A stretch of 64,000 nucleotides of DNA from Didymella arachidicola (lineage: Eukaryota > Ascomycota > Dothideomycetes > Pleosporales > Didymellaceae), in NCBI GenBank assembly GCA_016630955.3, contig CM049997.1, forward strand, positions 310,001 through 374,000, written 5' to 3'. Every line of letters begins with the position of its first letter. Positions within the stretch are counted from its first letter, which is position 1. Below, piece after piece: positions 42,439 to 52,522 of the stretch. Both the position numbers and the translations under genes were made by a program. Under the pieces are notes generated by a model that searched no databases, had not been told where the DNA came from, and worked only from the letters and a program-made list of their open reading frames with translations.

Positions 42439-43514
42439 ATGCCCGGCGGACTCAGCCGACTAATGGACAAGGGCAGACACCACTTTCGCCAGACACTGAG
42501 CCCGACTGATGACGCATATCTCTCTTGTGAGCTTCCATGATTGGGGTATCCATCGCAATGCTAAATCTGTGTAGATCATGACATAAGGTGTGAGTACGCG
42601 AAATCCGCCAGCTCCGCAGGCGTGTGGACAGACCCGACTGATGCGTAATAGTAATGCGGACCGATGTCGAGAGCATCAAGGATGACTGGCTCACAGATAA
42701 TGTGCATACACTCACATTCTCATGTTGTACTTCTGCTAAATCTATCGCATAGGCAATCGCATTCTGGCAAGAGTGTGTACTCCTCTACCATTCGTCCAAG
42801 CAGCCTAATTGTGCCTAGATACCTCGAGCGCGAGGACCTCACGGCCTTCCCGAAAGCTTCGATCGTCCTCCTCCGGCCGTCCATGAGCTTCATGCTCATG
42901 CAGACACCCGACCCACTTTCCCTCAAAGAAGCACTCCCAGACTTCAGCACAACCACACACGTATTCCTCCCCATAAACGATTGTGCCGATGTCACAGAAG
43001 CGGAGGGTGGATCGCACTGGTCATTACTGCTGGTCTCCGTGATCGATGGTGTAGCTTTCCACTACGACTCGATGTCTGCTAGTAACGACCGAGAGGCACG
43101 GAGCACAACGATGAAGATGGAACAGCTGCTAGGGAAGAGGCTCCGCTTTATACCCATGCACGATTCTCCGCAACAGGAGAATGGCAGCGACTGCGGCGTT
43201 TTCGTCTGTGTACTGATGAAGCATCTCCTGCTTAAGAGGCTGTTGCGAGCGGATGCAAGCAGAAAGATCAGTATGAGCATGAAGGACGCACACATCAACG
43301 CGCGCGACGGGCGCAAGCAGATGCTGAAGGTCATTGAGGACAGGAAAAAGGAGGGCGAGAGACGGCGATCGTACGTTGTTTCATGCTCAGCTTCAAGCAA
43401 GATGCCGGCTAACAGCTCGACAGGCGCAGTCACTCGCCATATCGACCGCATTCGGCGCAATCGAAGAGTCCACCTCGCATTGGCGCAGAGCAGGAGGAAG
43501 AGAAAAAGCACTGA
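42439..43514 (+). CDS. denA: NEDD8-specific cysteine protease (DEN1/SENP8, Ulp1 family)
   Basis: Six exons: 42439-42526, 42575-42589, 42652-42701, 42753-42772, 42819-43370 and 43424-43514; 271 residues. Two exons are tiny (15 and 20 nt). Joining them yields AYLSYHDIRL, DVESIKDDWLTDNAIAFWQE and YLERED, the N-terminal block of the family. The C48 protease triad is present: His124 in SHWSLLL, Asp141 in FHYDSM and Cys183 in GSDCGVFVC. The family processes NEDD8 and removes it from cullins; the Aspergillus DenA works with the COP9 signalosome in asexual development. The Ser/Arg-rich C-terminus follows the last intron. The start is either 42439 or an in-frame ATG at 42463. Exons 5 and 6 are secure; the first four rest on splice logic and family match. 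Confidence 0.88.
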
Positions 43515-44143
43515 AAGCTCACGTTATGTCCTAGACCTGCATTCCCTTTGTCGCAGATGGCTAACCTGCCGGCCGACGACTGCATGCATGTGGCTTCCCC
43601 AGCTTTTGCCACCCTTCACCCAGATCTCCACAGTGTCATGACTTTACGTGGGTATTATGAAATGACTTTACGAACAGTGCACTTGACGCATATGGTTTAC
43701 ATGTACGGCGTCTAGACAGACGAGCATCAGCACGGATGAGTAAGGTGTCAATCAGATACATCCAGTCCAGCTGCATAAATGCCCTTGCTTGCTAATTGTG
43801 TGAACTCTCCTCTGCAGCCAAAGAACCAGCCGTGACAAGAGTACTACGGTAGCTTGACGTATTAAAGCTATAGCCAGTTTGTGATGACCGCATTAATCGT
43901 CTACCTCTCTTCAACAGGGAGCATTGTAGCCGATTTGCATCGATTACACGAGAGCTGTCACCTCTCGACTTCCGTGACACCCTTCATCATCGCAGTCCGA
44001 GCTCAGATCGGCGAAGGCGTGCTCTCACCAGTGCCGATCATTTGCCCTCACCCACCATCGCTCCACAGGGCTGTTCCTGCATCTCGAGTGGCTGTGTCAG
44101 CTCCCTCCGCCCCGCACTGCCATAATTACCCCTCCAACCCACC
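43515..44143. other. intergenic region before the FKBP gene
   Basis: 629 bp of tandem intergenic DNA. The last 150 bp are pyrimidine-rich and fit a core promoter and leader. No gene was seen. Confidence 0.45.
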
Positions 44144-44726
44144 ATGTCTCGAGCTCTCTCATCTTTCACACGTTTCTCAGCACCTCACCTCCGCACTCCC
44201 ATTACATCCACCACCACCAGATTCTTCGCTACTTCTCCACGCAACATGGGTGTCAAGAAGACCGTTCTCGTCGAAGGCAACGGCCCCTCCCCCCAGCAGG
44301 GCGACGTCGTCACCATGCTGTACACTGGCTGGCTCAGGGAGGACGGCAAGAAGGAGAGCAAGGGCAAGCAGTTCGACACGACTGAGAAGCCTGGCCGCGG
44401 GCCGTTCAAGACGCCTATTGGCGTCGGTCGCGTTATCAAGGGTGCGTGCTGTTTTACTTTACCTCATCTCGCAGCTCTATAAGCACTCTGCGACTCGATG
44501 GCTCATCAGCTAACACGGAACAGGCTGGGACGAGGGCGTCGTCCAGATGAAGCTCGGCGAGAAGGCCAGGCTTGACATCAGCTCCGACTACGCGTACGGC
44601 AGCCAGTAAGTCACCCATTTTCCTTGCTTAGGCGCTGCGCTAACAATGCAAAGGGACGTCGGCGGCGGTCTCATCCCAGCCAACTCGGAGCTCATCTTCG
44701 AGGTCGAACTGAAGAAGATCAACTAG
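44144..44726 (+). CDS. FPR1: FKBP12-type peptidyl-prolyl isomerase with possible mitochondrial leader
   Basis: Exons 44144-44441, 44524-44605 and 44654-44726 (introns 82 and 48 bp), 150 residues from the first ATG or 116 from the second (44246). The catalytic domain shows VVTMLYTGWL, QFDTT, IGVGRVIKGWDEGV, QMKLGEKARLDISSDYAYG and IPANSELIFEVELKKIN. The extra 34 residues (MSRALSSFTRFSAPHLRTPI, then TSTTTRFFATSPRN) lack acidic residues, carry five Arg and end in a mitochondrial cleavage-like RFFATS, so the first start may make a mitochondrial form and the second a cytosolic one. FKBP12 catalyses Xaa-Pro isomerisation and binds FK506 and rapamycin. Compared with human FKBP12 there is an insertion of about 10 residues (KKESKGK region). 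Confidence 0.93.
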
Positions 44727-45134
44727 ATGCGCAAAAGTACACAACATGAACAATAGGACATTAGGGTGGATGGAGCCGTCAGGCTGAGCGGTAGGAGGAG
44801 CTGAAGCTGTTCCGAGGCTCGAGGGCATGTCGGGCGATGAGTCTGGATGCTAGAAGGTGTCGAGAGATGCTGATGCGTGACGGCGTCTGTATCCTAATGA
44901 ATCTCATGATTGAACATATTTTGTCTCTGACCCTGCACTCGTACTTTGCTGATCGTGGTGCTCGCAAATCACAGCACATGGACACACTCACGAGACATAT
45001 CAACTGAGCTTGCTTCAGACTAGATGTACGAGACTTGAGTATGCACACAGATTTTAAGAGCCCTACACCTCTAATGCAACTGCCAGCTGTGACGCTAGCC
45101 TTTTGTACATATGCTACATTCCACACCTCTCTGC
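44727..45134. other. convergent intergenic region FKBP / mitoribosomal protein gene
   Basis: 408 bp of 3' sequence of convergent genes. No gene was seen. Confidence 0.5.
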
Positions 45135-46141
45135 TTAATTATGATCCAAAAAGAATTCGTTCTTCTTGGTCGCCCTTGCTCCAAAGGTGCCGTTCTGGGC
45201 AACCTGGCTCCAGTCGATCTTCTTCCACCACGCCCTCAGATACGCCTCCTTGCCGCCAACACCGTAGTCGTGCAGCCACGCATGCTCCCAAGTATTGACG
45301 CACAGCAGCGGCACGACATCAATACCACCCAGCGGCTTCTTCGGCAGTGCCTGCGCGTTTCCCTTCTGCGCATTGGGGCCAAACGAGCCGACGCTGTTCA
45401 GCTGCGTGTGCGTCTCGGCGTTGTGCGTGTTCAGGTCGTGGCTCTGCCGCCTGTAGTGTGCGCCGCTCAGCGGCGAGCCGGCAATGTATGTGGGCAGGAT
45501 GCGCAGGGTGGTGCCGGTGCCGGCGTTGAGCTGGACGAGCCAGACGAAGCCCGGGCCGAACATGGCGGTGGCGGTCGCGATGAAGGTCTCTTTCAGCGTG
45601 TTCTCGGAGCTGAAGTCGGTGCCGATCTGGCTGAGGACCTCGGACGTCGGCTTCGAGTCGATGTCCGGGTTGGTGTTGAGCCCGCGGAAGAAGAAGTGGT
45701 TGTTGAAGGCCATGCTGGCGAGGTTGAAGGCGTAGGCTTTGGTTGGGTCGCGGGCGAGGCTGATGACGAGCGACTTGATGTCCTGGCCCTCGAGGGGACC
45801 GCCGGTGGTCACGGCGTTCAGTTCGGCGACGAGGTGCGCTTGGTTGTCGGAGAAGGCTCTCTTGAAGCCCTGCTGCGAGAACAGGCCGGGCACGCCATTG
45901 GCGACGAGCTGGTCGTGGCGGTCCAGCGACGGGACCGTGTACAGGCTGCGGGCGAACGAGGGCGCCTGGGGGGCTGCCGCTATGCTTGTGCGTGTCTGCG
46001 TGTTGCTGTCAGCGCGCCGCTCTCGAGACCCGCAAGGCCATCGCATCGCCGGGTCGGGGGTCCGCATACGCTCGCAGCCGAGGCCGCAGCCCGGAAAGGT
46101 GAGGCCGCAGGCCGCCTGGCTATGCACCGCAGAATCGTCAT
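45135..46141 (-). CDS. RSM26: mitochondrial small-subunit ribosomal protein with SOD fold (Rsm26/mS42 type)
   Basis: Minus-strand exons 46141-46030 and 45979-45135 (50 bp intron, weak GTCTCG donor), 318 residues. The N-terminus MTILRCIARRPAASPFRAAA is a clear mitochondrial presequence. The body has the iron/manganese superoxide dismutase fold (LYTVPSLDRH, FNLASMAFNNHFFFRGL, SENTLKETFIATATAMFGPG, VPLLCVNTWEHAWLHDYGV, YLRAWWKKIDW). In true dismutases the metal-binding Asp lies in the D-x-W-E-H-A motif; here it reads NTWEHA with Asn, so the site is degenerate. This pattern fits the mitoribosomal proteins derived from SOD rather than an active enzyme. A long loop between the two halves (about 210-260) is Asn/Thr-rich. 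Confidence 0.87.
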
Positions 46142-46691
46142 GGTGTGAGGTTGATGAGGCGGAAGACGAGCCCAGTCGCGGCCTCGACGTCGCTGTGCTA
46201 ACATTTTGCCCGGGGGCACGTCTGCGCTAGCCCATTGCCCAATCACCACGCACCCTCGCCAGCCAGCGCATCGTTGCCAAACAGCAGCCGCCTGTGCGCG
46301 TTTCATCCGCTCGACTGCTCGCCGCTGTGAGCCATACAAGAAAAACGGCCCTAGTCGAGTCCTACTGCTAGCAGGCGGCGGCACCAGAGCCTCTCGTCCA
46401 CTCGGCGCCTCACCGCTCTATTCCGGGCTCGCTGGGCTGCAGAATGGCTGGCCACGAGAGAGCCCAAATGCGTAGTGGGACCGCTTCGTGCGGCTCTCGT
46501 GAGTCTCTTTATGGGCGAACTCGTCCAGGAGGAAGATATACTCAGATCGTTTCTTTCGTTTCTTCAGCTCGTTTGTTTCCTCGTGCTTCTTCTGTCTTGC
46601 TGTTCTGTTCATCTTCAGTTCGCGGTCTGGTACCCACCTCTTCCTTCAGTCTCTATTTCGTACCAGCTGGACTGCTTTGCACATCGTCGCC
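46142..46691. promoter_or_regulatory. divergent promoter region mitoribosomal / Cys-rich protein genes
   Basis: 550 bp between divergent genes. A T/C-rich stretch at about 46540-46620 precedes the Cys-rich gene and fits a fungal pyrimidine-rich promoter. No gene was seen. Confidence 0.45.
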
Positions 46692-48062
46692 ATGGCAAGA
46701 ATATCGAGGATATTCGCTTTCTTCTTCTTCTTTGCATCGATAGTTATGTCGACACAGGCGTCCAGCCTCTTCCTCCGCCAAGCGCAGACATGTGGAGGAG
46801 TCCAAGGCCTGCAGCAGTGCGGTGGCAGCTTTCCCTCTGACTTTTGCTGTCCCAAGGACTCAACTTGCATGAATCTGAACAGCAAAGATGTTCAGTCGGT
46901 CATCTGCTGTCCTGCAGGCCAAGATTGTGCCTTCATCCAGCCTATCACCTGCGACGTCAGTCAGCTCAATGCGACCGCCTACCCGGACAACCAGATGCAC
47001 CTTTCCGATACAACTGGCATCGAGCTTCCAACATGCGGCACTAAGTGCTGCCCACTAGGTTACACATGCAACAGCGGCATGTGCAAGAAGGACGCGACTG
47101 CCCCTACGCCCACCTCGTCGGCCACCTCAGCGGCCACCTCAGCACCTTCTGCCACCAAGCCTGCCTCAGAAGCTGGCTCATCTCAGACCAGTGGATGTCC
47201 TGCTCCTGTGTCCTCAAAGCAACGCTTCGACGGCAGTTCCTTCGTAGCTGGCCTCTTCCCTGGGCTGCTCATCGGTGCGCTCGGCGCCACTGCCTTGATA
47301 TGGCTGATCAACAAACGCCGCGAGACCCGGAGCGAGAAGACGAAGTACTCAGGCGACTTCGGTCACGTCGCACGTCAAATCAGCGACCCTATCTACGATC
47401 CTGCGCACGCCGCACGAGTCGACTTCATCAGACAGCCCTCGCACTCAACGCACCGCTCACCAAACTCCTACAGCTCCAACGCCGGCATGGTTGCCAACGG
47501 CATGCCCTCCAAACCCGCTGTGGGCACTGGCCTCACCCCTCGCATCAGGAGTATGTGGGACCGCACACCGAAGTTGAACTTTGGCTTCACGCACACCACT
47601 CCCGGGTTGCCATCCAACCCCAAACCCAACCCCACGCGTCCTGCCCCAGCCGTCCGCGCAGGCAGTAGCGACCGCGACCCCTACAAGACGCCAACATTCA
47701 CGCCCCAGCGCGCCCCTTCACAGCGCCGCACGAGCCGATCAAGCCGCTCGCATCGTCGGCGCGAGGATCGCTCGAATGGCCACGAACGCAGAGAGCCCGA
47801 GATGAGCGAGCGCGGACGCCAGCAGTACGAAGACCAGCGCCCAGCGCCGGAACGCGAGCACAGCACTGAGACCATCGACGTGCTCATGCCGGCGCCCAAT
47901 CTGAGTTTTCTCGCGCCCCCCAAGGCGCCAGGGATGCGGGACAATCGGGCGACGTGCGACAGCGGCACGACGACTTTCACGAAGCTTATGGAGCGTGCGG
48001 GGTTTGATGACGAGGAGAGTCGGGACGTGAAGAACTTCAGTAGTCCGACGAGGAGGTTCTAG
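46692..48062 (+). CDS. Cys-rich single-pass membrane protein (Mid2-like layout)
   Basis: Single exon, 456 residues. A signal peptide (MARISRIFAFFFFFASIVMS, about 1-24) leads into an extracellular domain with regularly spaced cysteine pairs (CGGVQGLQQCGGSF, FCCPKDSTC, VICCPAGQDC, CGTKCCPLGYTC and a final GMCKK), then a Ser/Thr/Ala-rich stalk (about 138-170), one transmembrane helix (LFPGLLIGALGATALIWLI, about 194-212) and a basic, Pro/Arg/Ser-rich cytoplasmic tail. The layout matches surface sensor or Mid2-like proteins of filamentous ascomycetes, in which the stalk is usually O-mannosylated. I do not recognise a named family, and a role in cell-wall sensing is only inference. Confidence 0.8.
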   Translation: MARISRIFAFFFFFASIVMSTQASSLFLRQAQTCGGVQGLQQCGGSFPSDFCCPKDSTCMNLNSKDVQSVICCPAGQDCAFIQPITCDVSQLNATAYPDNQMHLSDTTGIELPTCGTKCCPLGYTCNSGMCKKDATAPTPTSSATSAATSAPSATKPASEAGSSQTSGCPAPVSSKQRFDGSSFVAGLFPGLLIGALGATALIWLINKRRETRSEKTKYSGDFGHVARQISDPIYDPAHAARVDFIRQPSHSTHRSPNSYSSNAGMVANGMPSKPAVGTGLTPRIRSMWDRTPKLNFGFTHTTPGLPSNPKPNPTRPAPAVRAGSSDRDPYKTPTFTPQRAPSQRRTSRSSRSHRRREDRSNGHERREPEMSERGRQQYEDQRPAPEREHSTETIDVLMPAPNLSFLAPPKAPGMRDNRATCDSGTTTFTKLMERAGFDDEESRDVKNFSSPTRRF

Positions 48063-48543
48063 CGATTGCGGTGGCGAGCTTCGATGTGAGGAGCGTAGTG
48101 ATGATTGACGGAGTGCACGAAGTAATGTTTTCATATGTTGATGAGCAGTAGAGCTGTTCCTGTCGCTTGCCACGGCAGAAGTACATACTAGATACCAGGC
48201 ATGATACCGCTCCTTTTTCGATTCTTGGATTATATAGCTTTGATAGCATTTTAACTTTTTTTTTTCACGCCCATAGGAGATTACTGCTGTCTATCATCAA
48301 CCGTGGTTATATATATCGGTGCGAGCTAACATGGGAAACATCGTGACGTGCCTTCTGACTCGGCCGCAGCGTGTCCAGCCTCTGGTGAAAGCCTCCACGT
48401 GCCTAGAACCTAGAAGCACCAGGACCCTCTCAAAAATCGAAGGGCATTATCATCTTTGTCAGAACAATTGCAAATAAAGCGGGTCGCACGAAAGCAGCAT
48501 GACTCTATCAGAGCAACTGCAAGTCCTTCACCACGCAAATCTC
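48063..48543. other. convergent intergenic region
   Basis: 481 bp of 3' sequence between convergent genes. A T-rich tract is at about 48248-48266. Nothing else was seen. Confidence 0.5.
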
Positions 48544-50177
48544 TCAATACCTAAACATCACTATCCCCGCCCTCTCAGGATCAACCTTGCCCATCCCAGC
48601 AACATTCCCACACCTCTCCGTCGCCAACGCGCCATTAACCACCAGACTCACACTCCTCGCTAACACCCCCTCATACTTCTCCCTAACCCCCGGACTCAAG
48701 TGCGGCACACTGACAATAGTATCCAGATACTCACAAAGCTCCTCATGCTGAACCTCGGCCTGGTATCCGCTACCAGGGTCGCGCATCTGGCTGAGCGTCC
48801 ACGGGCTCCACGCCACGAGCGGCGCAGACGACGTCACGGGCACAACGAGCGCAGGGCATCCGCTGAGGAGGTGGAAGATCAGCATTCCGCAGCCCGGGCG
48901 GCGCGAGGTGGACCACATGTTTGCTCTGTAGGGGGATATGGCGGTGAAGAGGATGAGGAGGCGGTTTGTGCCGATGTCTTGCGTGGGGTCTGGGGTGCAG
49001 AGGGAGAGCGTGTGGGCTGATTCCGAGACGAGTTTGTGCGCGAGTAGGTAGTCGCCTGCTGGTGTCAGTGTTTACTTCGCCCCCCTTTCTTTTAAAAGAA
49101 AAAAAAAAGATACGTACCGCCGAGAAACGGGCCAAAGCAACACGCGACCGCGAAGTCGTTGGCGCGAGGCACAGAAGGAGTCCGCGCCGAAGCGAACAGA
49201 TACGGACAAAACCAGCCCTTTTCAATACCCTGCAGATCCCTCGCCTTCCTCACCCCGACGAATCTCAGATCCGCATCGACGCCCATGAGCTTGTGCTTGA
49301 CGCCGACCTGCAGACTCTTGACTGCGGTGGTTACAAGCATCCGCTCCTCCTCGGGCAACATGTGCTCCAGCACGCCCTTGTCGAGCGCCTGCTCCACGAT
49401 CTGGAACACACTGTACTTCAGCACGGTACTTGCTGCGATTGCTCCAGCGCCACTGTTCACAATCTCGCTCACGAAGCTGTCCGCGCCGAATGCGCTCGTG
49501 ATGCTATCAGCTGCCCCGTCGACCAACGGTCCCCCGACGAAAGCGAAGGTGGTGAATAGCACAGCGTCGCGGTACCGTACGTTTGGCAGAGTGACGGGGT
49601 TGTTGTCGCCCCAGGGTGAGAGCGAGAGCGGCATCTTGGCGAATGAGGTTGCTGTTGATACGGAACTGCGTGCTACACGGCCGAATAATGTGTCGCCAAA
49701 GAAACGCTTTACTTTGTCGGATTGCTGGGCGTCTTTCGGGCCGGACTGACCTGGTGGAGAGTGTTTTGAGCCAAAGAGTCCAGAGGGGGCGGTGGTGGTG
49801 TAGGAAGGGTTTTGGAGGAGCTGGGGAGGCTGCTGATGCGGCTGGTATGGTGGAGGTGATTGATGGTGAGTCGTCGGGTGGGTTTGCATTGGTGCCTGGA
49901 ATTGTTGTTGGATCAACTGGAGTTTCTCTGGGGGCATGTTCTGGACGGCTTGTTGCACTTGATGGATCTGCTGGGTTGTCATGTTGGGGACGCCTTGGTA
50001 TGGCTGTGGAATTTGAGGTGACTGTTGCTGGCCCTGGACGAAGGCGTACTGTCCTTGTTGGTATACATCTTGAGGAAGAGGTTGTACAAGCGCATTGGAC
50101 ATTGGTGCTGGAGTGGGAGTCGGCAGCTGCTGTGGGCCTGTTGCATATGGCGGAGGTACTTGCTGCATGACAGACAT
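48544..50177 (-). CDS. unrecognised conserved-looking protein with Pro/Gln-rich N-terminus
   Basis: Minus-strand exons 50177-49118 and 49055-48544 (62 bp intron containing an A/T homopolymer tract), 523 residues. The first 150 or so residues are Pro/Gln-rich with repeated PPPY/PPY-like motifs. The second half looks globular: KVKRFFGDTLFGRVARSSVS, LFTTFAFVGGPLVDGAADSI, FQIVEQALDKGVLEHMLPEE, WFCPYLFASARTPSVPRAND, ACCFGPFLGGDYLLAHKLVS, RRPGCGMLIFHLLSGCPALV. The splice joins GPFLGG to DYLLAHK in frame. Two moderately hydrophobic stretches (about 230-250 and 430-450) may be buried or membrane segments. I do not recognise the family. The intact frame across the intron and the protein-like second half support a real gene. 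Confidence 0.72.
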
Positions 50178-51495
50178 ACTGCGCAGCGAACAGTATCCAA
50201 AGTTCTTCCGAAGTAAACTATGTCGTCTCCTCAAAGATGGGCCTTCAACGATACGTGAGGCTGAAGATCTGTGGCAGTTCACTGTGGCTGGAGAGAGTGG
50301 CGCTGATCAAGGCAACGCGTAGAAGATACGGGACAAATACGTGGAACAACTGAAGATTGTGAGACGACAACACAAGTCAATAAGAAAACTTGAGCTGGAA
50401 AGGACGAGATCGCTTGCGGCCCGTCTGTAAGCTCGTTAATGCAGCTGAAGTCAGCCCTGCCCTGTGGCTTCATACTTACTGTTTCTGGTGACAAGAAGCG
50501 GCCCCTGCCATCCCACGCTTCATGATCTGCATGCTTGTGGCATGTTACGGAGTTCAGCCTTGCGCGTGTTTGAAGAAGGTCGAAGCATGGAGCAATCGCA
50601 CGCGATGTCATGCTGCTAAGACCCACAGGGTGATGTGGTTCAGGGCTTTACTCAACCATGCGCCGGCACTGGCCGCGATACTTTACACAATGTTGCTGCA
50701 GCTCGTTGTTCTGACGATCTCGCGTAGATCTCGACGCGCGCGCACCGTCCCGAGCAAGAATGCATTCTCGGGCCGTTGGTGTTGGACCAAGGCTGCAACC
50801 AGCGTCCAGGGCTCACCTTGCAACCGCCCAAAGCCTCTTTGTTCTAAGATGCCCTCATAGGAAAAGGTTGGTACCTGCATAGCGTAGCGTGATGTCTCCT
50901 TACCCATCTCTTTTGTCAGGTCTGACAACACCGGAAGATGCTCTTCGGCCGCTCAGGGACCCGTTGTGGAGCCTAGCTGGCAGTCGAGCTTCGCGCACCC
51001 GTCGACTCGGAACGTCTCCTTGGTGGTGGGCCAGATGGAAGGGCCTGAAACATGACTGCCATGCGAGTCTCTAGCCGCCCTGCGGCCGCTTTAGAGACCA
51101 CCAGTCACAACTTGGCGGGCGGCTGTAGAGTAGTCGACCAATGAGAGCCCAGAGACGTGCGAGAGCAGCAGAGCCCAATATCTTGCAGGTGCAGTCATGG
51201 AGACAGGCTACGTAAGTTCGATCCGCTCGAACGGCAGCAGGAATCAGGCGCATTGCCGGTCTTCCAGCTCCCTACATATATCCTCACCGGCCCCTGTCCA
51301 TGAGAAGGGACCTGCTGCGCACCTGTCGCCCGACGTCATCTGCCACTACCCCTCCATGCGCCTGCCTATTATCTCCCCTGCGGCAGCTAGCACGCCCGTC
51401 TCCCAGTGACCCAAGCTTCGAGTGCCGTTTGATTGTGCTAGCAGCACATACACAGAGAGCGCAGTATCGCATTCGAGTCACAGCCTCAGAACAGG
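50178..51495. promoter_or_regulatory. 1.3 kb divergent upstream region
   Basis: This holds the promoters of the minus-strand Pro/Gln-rich gene and the plus-strand WW-PhoD gene. ORFs of about 60-110 codons have no recognisable features. No RNA gene was seen. Confidence 0.4.
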
Positions 51496-52487
51496 ATGGA
51501 AGGCCGTAAGCAGGGCAGGCCAGAGGAGGAGCTGTTCCTGCGGTACGAGGGAGACTCGAACACACCCACAGTCGGGCCCCTGAGGATACAGAAGCAATCG
51601 CCAACCTCAAAGAGCCCGCCACCACGAACGGACTCGGCTGGCAACCCGAGCAAGCCGCCGGCCTTCTCGCGCCCACCGCCCATGCCCTCGTTCCCTGCGC
51701 CGCCTTCGAGTCCGCCCACGGTCCCTCCTCCTACAGCGCCTCTCCCGTATCCGGTGGACAATGGGCCTCCCGTCCTCAATCAGGGTCGATACACCCCGCT
51801 CAGTGAGCGCGAACGGCCAGCAAGAAACGCGACTCCGCCACAGCCGGAGGGCCGCCGACGAAGCTCAAACGCCGCACCGGCCCCGTTGTCGCCAGAGTCG
51901 CGCGCACGATTCGATGCGAACGACCCGAACAGACCGAGCGTAGGAGGCTATGGAGGCAGAAATCAAGACGGGTCGATCCAGCCCTCGAGGCTGGCGGAGC
52001 GAAGAGGCACTGCGCCCAAGCCGCTCCCAGACTCGCCGGGGCCAGAAACACCAGACAAGGAGGGCTTGTTTGCGAAAGCGCCGCAAAGACAGGGCAGCAC
52101 AGATCCAAACCCCTTTCCCGAGTACCACCAGCAGTATTGGCCTCCGCCGAGCTCGAACACAACCGCAGGCGCATCCTCGAGCCAGCCAGCGCCGCAAGCA
52201 CTTAATATCCCCAATCCTGGGGGCATCAACCGCCTGAGCTCGACAGCTTCCACATCGACCGTGAAAGCACAGAGAGGCTCGCCTCCACCTCCCGAGACTC
52301 CAATTATTCCCCCGCCTGGCGGAGGGATCGAGGCCCGATTCGCAGCTGCTGGAATAGCGGGAACGTCGACATTAACCAACTTGCAAGCACAGAGCGCCCA
52401 AAATGCAGCGGCCGCGCAAAGAAACCAAGTCTATGCGAACCAGCAGCCTCGACCGGTCATCAGCTCGCCTACTCCTAGCCAGCCGCA

Positions 52488-52522
<35 letters not shown>

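Noticed and set aside
45135..46141. superoxide dismutase call for the SOD-fold protein
   Set aside because: The metal-ligand Asp is Asn and the overall sequence fits the mitoribosomal relatives.
45111..46148. 345-codon open frame on the plus strand
   Set aside because: It is antisense to the mitoribosomal protein gene, is Gly/Val/Ala/Arg-rich like a GC-rich shadow frame, and matches no family.
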